Source: Phycisphaerales bacterium
GTDB taxonomy: Bacteria; Planctomycetota; Phycisphaerae; Tepidisphaerales; Tepidisphaeraceae
Direction of reading: 5' to 3'
Length of the DNA: 6,074 nt
NCBI GenBank assembly: GCA_028288905.1
Contig: JAQGHJ010000703.1
Span: 1-6,074 of the forward strand
The first letter of the stretch is position 1; every line of letters starts with the position of its first letter. The notes under the pieces were generated by a model that made no database searches, was not told where the DNA came from, and saw only the letters and a program-made list of their open reading frames with translations. Made by a program: the position numbers and the translations under genes. Shown piece by piece: positions 1-5,200 of the stretch.

Positions 1-101
1 GACAGATCCGCAATCTCGTCCGCCTCGCGCGCATCCTCCACCCGTCGGGTGAGGTCACACTGACTCAAATGAATGAGATCCTGGAGTACGGCTGCCGCTG
101 A
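1..101 (+). CDS. C-terminal fragment of an unidentified protein (5' end outside the window)
   Basis: Reading the plus strand from base 3 gives 32 sense codons and a TGA stop at 99-101. The peptide begins QIRNLVRLARILHPSG and ends with NEILEYGCR. About 26 of the 32 third codon positions are G or C, as expected for a coding frame in this GC-rich DNA, and the composition (aliphatic residues mixed with charged ones) looks like a real protein end. The other two plus-strand frames stop at 50-52 and 61-63 and look less protein-like. The gene would converge on the minus-strand gene that ends at 148, leaving a 46-base gap with no clear terminator. I do not recognise the family and the fragment is too short to assign a function. 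It could still be a chance open frame. Confidence 0.45.
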   Translation, partial: QIRNLVRLARILHPSGEVTLTQMNEILEYGCR

Positions 102-147
102 GGGCGAAGCGGGCTTGGCTGAGACCCTGTCCCCCGCCGCCGGACCG

Positions 148-1644
148 TCAGTACCGATACGACGAACTGCTGCCCCAACTGCTCATCGTCTGGGACCGGA
201 AGTAGTCGGTCCGCCGCATGATGTCGGCCGACAAGAACTTCGACTCGTAGTACATCTGCAGGTCGCGGAACGCCTTGCCCTGGGCGTCTCGGTTCGCCTT
301 GATTTGCTTGGCCAACTCGCCGACCGCGGGCACTTTCGCCCACTGCTCGGCCGACTGCTTTTGCTGGTCGAACGGCAGCTGGGCCCACCCGACCCGCAGG
401 GCGGCCCAGGTCAGCGGCATGTCGGCCACCGTCTTCTTCTGGTCGGCGGACAGGCTCGCGTACGTCGCGGCGGCCTGCTTGGCCCAGGCGTCCTTCCGGG
501 CGGCGTCGGGGGTCGCGTCCACGCCGGCCGCCTTCGACGCCATGAAGTACATCGTCTCCAGCGTCGCGTCGGCGGCCTGGCGGGTCAGGTCGGGCTCCCG
601 GCTATTTGCCCCTTTGGCCAGCGGGGCGTTGGCGGCGTTGTACAACGCCAAGATCCAGCTGGCGGCCTTGTCGTGCTTCTCGGCCGCGTCCTTCCGCCAC
701 TCCTTCAACGCCTCGGCCTTCACCAGTTGCCGGGCAACGTCCCTCTGGTCCTCCTTCAGCTCGTCGACCTGCGCCCGGAACTTGGCGATCTCGTCCGGGG
801 CGGCCATCTCGTCCTTGTCCCCCCGCCGCCACGCGTCGATCAGGTAGTCGCGGACCTGCAGCCGCTGGCCCTCGGTGAACGGCATCTCCAACATCCACTC
901 GAGAAAGTCGGTCATCTGGTAAACCGTGTACAGGGTCAGCGGCTTCACACTCTTACCGACGGCCGCGGGGGCGGCGGCCAGCTCGATTGCGCTCGGCGGG
1001 CGGACGCTGTCGACGAGGGCGTCCAGGTCCGGCCGGAACCGATCCCGCATCGCCGCGTTCGACGTCTGGAAGATGAAGCTTTGCGACAATGGGCCGCCGT
1101 CGACGTGGACGATCGTGTAGTAGTCGGTCGCCCACACGTCCTTCCACCCCGGCTCGGCGTCGACGGTAAAGCGGTGGATGAGCGTCCGGTACCCGGGCTT
1201 CGACCTCCGCTCGGTCAGCGAGTCGTCCCGGTAGTTCGTCCGCTCCTTCTTGAAGTAGGCGACGTCCGCGTCGTAGATCTGCCGGAGGTCCCCGTTCACC
1301 TCGAACGCCGGCCCGAACTCGATCGTCAATCGCTCGGTCTTGGGGTTCCCGTTCTCACCCTTGAGCCGCGCCTTGTGCTCGATGATGTAGCGGACCTTGC
1401 CGCTCAGCGCCTTGTTCCAGCCGGGCGGGACGACGAGGTGGGCGTTGGCGTATCGGAACGGCGGGAGGTCGGCGACCTGCCGCTCGACCGCCGGGGAAAG
1501 GACGGCCGGCGGCACGGCGGCGGGAGGGCCCTCGGCCGCTCGGGCGGGCGTGGCGACGGCGGCGAGGGTGCCGAGACCCGCGGCCGCGAGCAGCAGCGTG
1601 CGGGACGTCGATCGGGCGGCGGACGAGAACGATTTGCGCTTCAT
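148..1644 (-). CDS. Secreted protein of unknown function, two-part, 498 residues
   Basis: The protein starts at an ATG at 1644 with a clear Sec-type signal peptide: a basic start (MKRK), a hydrophobic stretch at about residues 16-31, and a likely cleavage after ARA at residue 36. This makes the start convincing although the upstream ribosome site is weak (GGGGTGA, minus strand). After a Pro/Ala-rich linker (37-60), residues about 62-216 form a mixed alpha/beta segment beginning with FRYANAHLVVPPGW and ending in DALVDSVRP. That shape recalls the PsbP/DcrB-like sandwich proteins, but this is a pattern impression, not an assignment. Residues about 235-480 look almost entirely helical, beginning TLYTVYQMTDFLEW, with many Lys, Glu, Ala and Trp and a charged helix near 285-325. 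The tail is Ser/Tyr-rich (SSWGSSSSYRY). No catalytic motif, lipobox or membrane anchor is visible, so a periplasmic or exported soluble protein is likely. The gene stands alone, 333 bases from the desaturase. Function is unknown. Confidence 0.88.
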   Translation of the reverse strand: MKRKSFSSAARSTSRTLLLAAAGLGTLAAVATPARAAEGPPAAVPPAVLSPAVERQVADLPPFRYANAHLVVPPGWNKALSGKVRYIIEHKARLKGENGNPKTERLTIEFGPAFEVNGDLRQIYDADVAYFKKERTNYRDDSLTERRSKPGYRTLIHRFTVDAEPGWKDVWATDYYTIVHVDGGPLSQSFIFQTSNAAMRDRFRPDLDALVDSVRPPSAIELAAAPAAVGKSVKPLTLYTVYQMTDFLEWMLEMPFTEGQRLQVRDYLIDAWRRGDKDEMAAPDEIAKFRAQVDELKEDQRDVARQLVKAEALKEWRKDAAEKHDKAASWILALYNAANAPLAKGANSREPDLTRQAADATLETMYFMASKAAGVDATPDAARKDAWAKQAAATYASLSADQKKTVADMPLTWAALRVGWAQLPFDQQKQSAEQWAKVPAVGELAKQIKANRDAQGKAFRDLQMYYESKFLSADIMRRTDYFRSQTMSSWGSSSSYRY

Positions 1645-1977
1645 CGAGTCACCCCGAAGGCAGGATGGATTCGGCGGCCGGCAGCCCTGTGCCGCCGGCC
1701 GACCGTCGGGGAATTAGAACGATCAGGCGTGCCCCAGTGAGTTGACCTGAATCGGGCAGCCGCGATTACCGAGTGGCCGCCCGGTGATGGGCCGCAACCG
1801 GATCGACCGTGCCGCAAGCAAAGAAGGATCCCGGGCCCACGGACGGCTGATTGCCGATCCGCAAGCACAGGATCCTTCGCTTCGCGTGAGATGATTTGCG
1901 TCGGGAGGGAACACGAGCCGATCGGCGCAGCCGCCAACCGGCCGCGTCGGCGTCCACCAGCAGGCACGGTAGACAGG
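1645..1977. other. Intergenic region between the desaturase and the secreted unknown protein
   Basis: This 333-base gap holds no convincing gene: the open frames crossing it are Arg/Pro-rich shadows without ribosome sites. Near the desaturase end it has a large inverted repeat (1823-1878, listed separately) and a perfect 10-base palindrome, GCCGATCGGC, at 1917-1926. On the minus strand, 69 bases before the ATG of the secreted protein, TCTAAT (1713-1718) matches a bacterial -10 hexamer at five of six positions in otherwise GC-rich DNA. No matching -35 element is found at normal spacing, so it is only a weak promoter candidate. Confidence 0.5.
1823..1878 (-). terminator. Possible terminator hairpin downstream of the desaturase gene
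   Basis: The arms GAAGGATCC (1823-1831) and GGATCCTTC (1870-1878) are perfect 9-base inverted copies. Between them lies a second, inner hairpin (CGGACGGC at 1840-1847 with GCCGATCCG at 1853-1861, one bulged base, five-base loop). Read on the minus strand, the structure starts 99 bases after the desaturase stop codon, and its last arm runs into a short T-rich stretch (TTCTTT). That fits an intrinsic terminator of the desaturase transcript, but the T-tract is short and interrupted and the outer loop is long. It could equally be a protein-binding repeat or a degraded mobile repeat, because the 9-mer CCGCAAGCA also occurs twice in the same orientation (1812-1820 and 1859-1867). Confidence 0.35.
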
Positions 1978-3063
1978 TCAGGCCCCGGCCCCCACGGCCA
2001 TCGGCTCGCCGACGTCGTCCGACTCGGCCGGTCGCGCGACGTTGTCGTGGGCAAGGTTTGCCGCGCTCGCCGCCGCCGCTGCCGCCGCTCCGCCCGTCCG
2101 CCGGCTGCGCCGCACCGCCTGCGCCGTCGCCGACGGCAGCCGAACGTCCCACGCCAGGCCAGCCTTCTCCAAGGTGCGGATCAGCATCCAGCTCATGTCG
2201 AGTTGGTACCACCGCAGCCCGTGGCGGGCGCTGGTCGGGAACGCGTGGTGGTTGTTGTGCCACCCCTCCCCGAACGTCAGCACGCCGACGATCGCGTTGT
2301 TCCGGCTCTCGTCGCTGTTCTTGAACGGGCGGGTGCCCCACACGTGGCAGACCGAGTTCACGCTGAACGTCGTGTGCAGGTGGAAGAAGTGCCGGGCGGC
2401 CCCGCCCCACAGGAACCCGGTGAGGAAGCCCATCCAGTTCCCGGCCACCAGCCCGCCGATCGCGCCGGGCAGCACCCACCCGCCGACCACGAACGCCCAG
2501 TAGTACCGGTCGATCGGCCGCAGGACCGGGTCAGCCATCAGGTCCGGGACGGCCCGGGTCACGTCGGCCGGCGGCTGGGTGAACAGCCAGCCCATGTGGG
2601 CGTGCCACATGCCCTTGAAGAACCCGACGACGCCGTCCCCGTGCTCGTGCGGGGAGTGCGGGTCGCCGGGGCGGTCCGAGTGCTTGTGGTGCTGCCGGTG
2701 GGTGGCGCACCACTCGAGCACCGACCCCTGCCCGGCGATCGACCCGCAGGCGGCCAGGACGCCGCGAACGCCCGGCCCGGCGGCGAACGCCCGGTGCGTG
2801 AACAGCCGGTGGTACCCGACCGTGATACCGAACGCTGCGACCGTGTAGAACCCGGCGAACAGGGCGAGGTCTACCCACCCGACGCCCCGGCCCCACAGCA
2901 GGACGATCGCGACGACGAAGCCGACCGTGGGGGCGAAGACGCCGAACCCCATCGCGAGGTGCTCGACGAACGGCTTCGGCGGCAGCGGTTCGCCGGCCGG
3001 TCGGTCTTGACGGGCGGCGGAAGCGGGCGAGGAGAGCAGGTGCAAAGGGCGACCCTCAAACAA
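1978..3063 (-). CDS. Membrane fatty acid desaturase (acyl-CoA delta-9 type)
   Basis: This is an integral-membrane di-iron desaturase that would introduce a cis double bond into a saturated fatty acyl chain using O2 and an electron donor, adjusting membrane fluidity. The complete ligand set is visible: HRLFTH (residues 85-90), HRQHH (122-126), NSVCH (236-240) and HNNHH (269-273). These match the eight His boxes plus the Asn/His pair known from stearoyl-CoA desaturase structures. Hydrophobic segments lie near 39-57, 64-84, 187-208 and 210-222. The core ends near residue 305. The remainder is an Ala/Arg-rich low-complexity tail with a seven-Ala run, unlikely to be catalytic. The start is uncertain: the longest form uses TTG at 3063 without a clear ribosome site, another TTG at 3045 follows GAGGG, and the first ATG (residue 38, base 2952) would begin just before the first membrane segment. 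All keep the active site. No ferredoxin or reductase partner is adjacent. Family is clear; substrate and double-bond position are inferred. Confidence 0.95.
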   Translation of the reverse strand: MFEGRPLHLLSSPASAARQDRPAGEPLPPKPFVEHLAMGFGVFAPTVGFVVAIVLLWGRGVGWVDLALFAGFYTVAAFGITVGYHRLFTHRAFAAGPGVRGVLAACGSIAGQGSVLEWCATHRQHHKHSDRPGDPHSPHEHGDGVVGFFKGMWHAHMGWLFTQPPADVTRAVPDLMADPVLRPIDRYYWAFVVGGWVLPGAIGGLVAGNWMGFLTGFLWGGAARHFFHLHTTFSVNSVCHVWGTRPFKNSDESRNNAIVGVLTFGEGWHNNHHAFPTSARHGLRWYQLDMSWMLIRTLEKAGLAWDVRLPSATAQAVRRSRRTGGAAAAAAASAANLAHDNVARPAESDDVGEPMAVGAGA

Positions 3064-3372
3064 AGGGGAACATCGGCAAGGCGATCGGCCGCAGTGGCCC
3101 CGGCCCGGCGGGAGGCCGCCCAGTTAATCGCGTCCGCGGCGAATGTAAGGTCGTCGGCACGAATCACGACCCGGCCCGAACCGCGTGGGACCCTGACTCG
3201 CGTAGTACGGCAACCACCGGCGACTCGTTCGCGGGTACGGGACACGCCCCAATCCGCCGGTCGCCGTCGCTCGTGACCAAGACCAACGACGGGGCCGGGC
3301 GATCCCTGCCGGACGCCCCACCTGCCCGAGCCCGGCCGCCGTCGGCACCGAGTCGATGCACGTGACACTGCT

Positions 3373-3483
3373 TCACTCCGAGGATTCGTGCTCGTCCCCG
3401 GCACCGGCGGCAGTGCTCGGCAAGGCGAGCGCAAGGCGGCGAAGGCGAGCAGGAGGACTGGGCGAAAGTGCGTACCGGTGCAT
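3373..3483 (-). CDS. Doubtful 36-residue small ORF
   Basis: An ATG at 3483 is preceded by GGGAG with a six-base gap, a reasonable ribosome site. The frame runs 36 codons to TGA at 3373-3375. The peptide begins MHRYALSPSPP, has a basic patch (ARLRR), then a short hydrophobic stretch (LALALPSTAAGA) and an acidic end (GDEHESSE). This loosely resembles a signal peptide with almost no mature part. An adjacent frame of the same DNA encodes a more hydrophobic stretch (VLLLAFAAL), so it might be the frameshifted remnant of a small secreted protein. The gene would start 84 bases after the end of the oxidoreductase gene. No family is recognised and chance is quite possible. Confidence 0.15.
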   Translation of the reverse strand: MHRYALSPSPPARLRRLALALPSTAAGAGDEHESSE

Positions 3484-3487
3484 GACT

Positions 3488-3518
3488 CGCTCCCGCCGCC
3501 GACCGCGGCGCGGGAGCG
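3488..3518 (-). other. Strong GC-rich stem-loop after the oxidoreductase gene
   Basis: CGCTCCCGC (3488-3496) pairs perfectly with GCGGGAGCG (3510-3518) across 13 bases, and the loop can pair further (GCC at 3498-3500 with GGC at 3507-3509). No T-tract follows on either strand, so it is not a textbook intrinsic terminator. On the minus strand one arm contains the GGGAG that would be the ribosome site of the small ORF starting at 3483, so folding would hide that site. The role may be transcript 3'-end protection, weak termination or nothing. Confidence 0.3.
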
Positions 3519-3542
3519 GAGCGGGCTCAGGCCCACGCACTA

Positions 3543-3565
3543 GCGGCGGGTGATCACACCGCCGC
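3543..3565 (-). terminator. Stem-loop two bases after the oxidoreductase stop codon
   Basis: GCGGCGGGTG (3543-3552) pairs with CACCGCCGC (3557-3565) around a four-base ATCA loop, giving nine G-C/A-T pairs with one bulged G. On the minus strand it follows the stop codon of the Gfo/Idh/MocA gene (3568-3570) almost directly. A smaller GGGC/GCCC hairpin (3523-3534) follows. Position and stability suggest a 3'-end structure or terminator, but the T-run of a standard intrinsic terminator is missing. Confidence 0.4.
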
Positions 3566-3567
3566 CG

Positions 3568-4923
3568 TCACCCCGCCGGGTGAACCCACGGGGCGCGGTA
3601 CGGCCGCTTGAGCAGCGCCGTGGCCTGCGGGTCGCCGGCCACCTCTCGTTTAGCGGAGTCGTACGCCAGTGTCCGGCCGCCCAGCCCCAGGCTCAGGTTC
3701 GCCAGGATGCACGACGCCGTGCTGATATGCCCCTGCTCGATGTCGGCGACGGGCTTCGCCCGAGTGCCGATGCACTCCAGGAAGTTCCGCATGTGCCCGC
3801 GGATGGCCGGGGCGACGTGCTTCTCCAGGTCCTTCTCGGTCTTGTCCTCCGGGTACTGCTCCAGCTCGTAGACCACGTCCTTCTGGACGGCCTCGCCCTT
3901 ACCTTGCGGGATGAAGTCGTACCCCATCACCGACGCCTTGAGGGTGCCCTTGTCGCCGTAGATCGTCAGGCCCCACGGGTACTTCGGGTCGGGCGGCGTG
4001 CCCCAGGCGCGGTGCGTCCAGGTGATGGGGAACTCGGGGAACTGGAAGGTGGCCGTCTGGGTGTCCGGGATGTTTGCCCGCGACGCCTTGTCGACCTCGA
4101 TGCCGCCGGCCGAGCTGACGGCCGTCGGCCACCCGAGCCCGAGCATCCAGCGGGCGCAGTCGAGCATGTGGACGCACATGTCGCCGACGATGCCGTTGCC
4201 GTACTCGGTGAACGCCCGCCACTTCCGCGGGTGGCGGAGCTTGTTGTACGGCCGGGCCGGGGCCGGCCCGGTCCACATCTCGTAGTCCAGGTTCTCCGGC
4301 GGCGGCGCGTCGGGCGCGTCGGCGGCCGTCTCCTTCGCCCGCATGTGGTAGTAGCAGTAGGTTTCGACGAGCCCGATTTTTCCGAGCCGGCCGGCGTCGA
4401 TGATGTCCCGCTTCGCCTCGATCAGGTGCGGGGTGCTCCGCCGCTGGGTGCCGACCTGCACGACCCGCCCGTGCTTCCGAGCGGCCGCCACCATCGCCTC
4501 CCCCTCGCGGACGTCGACGCTGATCGGCTTCTGCACCCACACGTCCGCCCCGGCATCGCAGGCGGCGATCATCGGCAGCGCGTGCCAGTGGTCCGGCGTG
4601 GCGACCAGCACGACGTCCAGGTCGCGCTCCTTGAGCATCTGCCGGTAATCGCCAAACGTGCGGGGCGTCTTCTTCGACGCCTGCCGCTGGGCCACCATGT
4701 CGGCCGCGTCGGCGAGCATTTTCTTGTCCACGTCGCACAGGCTGACGACCTCGACCGGCGACACCTGGATGAGCCGGAACAGGTCGCACTTGCCGTACCA
4801 GCCGGTGCCGATCAGCCCGACCCGCAGCTTCTTCTGGTCGGCCGCCCCGGCGACATGCGCGTTGAGCGTCATCGCGGCGGCGGCGGTCCCGGCGGCGGAC
4901 TTCAGGAAGTCTCTGCGGTTCAT
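3568..4923 (-). CDS. Tat-exported Gfo/Idh/MocA family oxidoreductase
   Basis: A 451-residue NAD(P)-dependent oxidoreductase of the glucose-fructose oxidoreductase / inositol dehydrogenase type. The ATG at 4923 is chosen because it follows a good ribosome site and starts a twin-arginine signal (NRRDFLKSAAG, then an Ala-rich stretch to about residue 28). The open frame continues upstream but has no support there. The N-terminal Rossmann domain shows the nucleotide-binding loop GLIGTGWYG (36-44), an acidic strand end CDVD (63-66), ATPDHWH (108-114) and VQKP (130-133), whose Lys corresponds to the family's catalytic EKP lysine. The C-terminal domain has LDYEMWTGPAP (212-222) and GNGIVGDMCVHMLD (242-255), with Asp248 and His252 at the usual active-site places. 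Length and motifs are complete. Planctomycetes carry many such exported paralogues, generally thought to act on sugars or polyols outside the cytoplasm, where the cofactor would travel folded in the enzyme. The substrate cannot be told. The divergent neighbour is an exported protease. Confidence 0.93.
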   Translation of the reverse strand: MNRRDFLKSAAGTAAAAMTLNAHVAGAADQKKLRVGLIGTGWYGKCDLFRLIQVSPVEVVSLCDVDKKMLADAADMVAQRQASKKTPRTFGDYRQMLKERDLDVVLVATPDHWHALPMIAACDAGADVWVQKPISVDVREGEAMVAAARKHGRVVQVGTQRRSTPHLIEAKRDIIDAGRLGKIGLVETYCYYHMRAKETAADAPDAPPPENLDYEMWTGPAPARPYNKLRHPRKWRAFTEYGNGIVGDMCVHMLDCARWMLGLGWPTAVSSAGGIEVDKASRANIPDTQTATFQFPEFPITWTHRAWGTPPDPKYPWGLTIYGDKGTLKASVMGYDFIPQGKGEAVQKDVVYELEQYPEDKTEKDLEKHVAPAIRGHMRNFLECIGTRAKPVADIEQGHISTASCILANLSLGLGGRTLAYDSAKREVAGDPQATALLKRPYRAPWVHPAG

Positions 4924-4930
4924 CGGTTGG

Positions 4931-4938
4931 TCTCCTTC
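4931..4938 (-). promoter_or_regulatory. Ribosome binding site of the Gfo/Idh/MocA gene
   Basis: The minus strand reads GAAGGAGA, seven bases before the ATG at 4923. Together with the twin-arginine signal this fixes the start and argues against translation from the longer open frame that extends upstream to 5331. Confidence 0.75.
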
Positions 4939-5119
4939 GGGAGGTGGGCGAGCGGGCGACGTGCGGGGCGAAATGTAACGCTGGCCCCGCGGCCTAGCCA
5001 GCGAGCACGATACCCGGACGACCGCGGCCGACGGCGGGTCGGCAGGACGGAGCCACACGGACCTTGCGGCAGACGGAGGGAGGCAGGTAAGGTTGAACGC
5101 GCGATACGCCCGTCGCGGT

Positions 5120-5170
5120 TTCGGACTCTCTTGTTGTTCGGACTCGACGGCGAGCACCGGGTTCGGACCC
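5120..5170 (+). repeat. Three 9-base direct repeats in the leader of the metalloprotease gene
   Basis: TTCGGACTC occurs at 5120-5128 and 5137-5145, and with one change (TTCGGACCC) at 5162-5170. Starts are 17 and 25 bases apart. The cluster lies 30-80 bases upstream of the ATG of the metalloprotease gene, inside the divergent intergenic region (4924-5200). The third copy forms part of a perfect six-pair hairpin (CCGGGT at 5157-5162, ACCCGG at 5167-5172, loop TCGG). Spaced copies there could be a regulator binding site, but the element is short and chance repetition in GC-rich DNA cannot be excluded. No clear -35/-10 pair is seen for either flanking gene. Confidence 0.4.
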
Positions 5171-5190
5171 GGGCGGCGACGAACCTGTTC

Positions 5191-5196
5191 AGGAGG
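5191..5196 (+). promoter_or_regulatory. Ribosome binding site of the metalloprotease gene
   Basis: AGGAGG lies four bases before the ATG at 5201, separated by AAAA. It is a perfect anti-16S match, although the spacing is a little short. It decides the start, and the frame from there opens with a signal peptide. Confidence 0.8.
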
Positions 5197-5200
5197 AAAA

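Larger units (their letters stand above)
3064..3567. other. Intergenic region upstream of the desaturase and downstream of the oxidoreductase
   Basis: About 500 bases without a convincing gene. Several Arg/Pro/Ser-rich frames stay open because the DNA is GC-rich, but none shows a recognisable domain. An in-frame stop at 3124-3126 (minus strand) limits how far upstream the desaturase could start. The half next to the oxidoreductase (3488-3565) is a row of GC-rich stem-loops, listed separately, with a 36-codon ORF just beyond. The half next to the desaturase should contain its promoter, but I see no good -35/-10 pair on the minus strand. Confidence 0.5.

Noticed and set aside
32..45. Minus-strand ATG at 34 with GGAGG just before it, as the start of a gene leaving the window
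   Set aside because: The purine-rich stretch directly abuts the ATG with no spacing, the 11 encoded residues are Arg-rich, and the plus-strand frame looks more like protein.
73..1740. A 555-codon plus-strand open frame opposite the secreted unknown protein
   Set aside because: Its product is dominated by Arg, Gly, Leu, Val and Pro with no signal peptide or domain, while the opposite strand encodes a well-formed secreted protein. High G/C at third positions removes stop codons from the antisense frame.
1742..1770. TTGACC on the plus strand as a promoter -35 element
   Set aside because: The hexamer at 17-base spacing (ATTACC) is a poor -10 match, and no plus-strand gene follows.
2871..3536. 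A 221-codon minus-strand open frame across the gap and into the desaturase
   Set aside because: It is Arg/Ser/Pro-rich without domains and its end overlaps the desaturase coding region in another frame.
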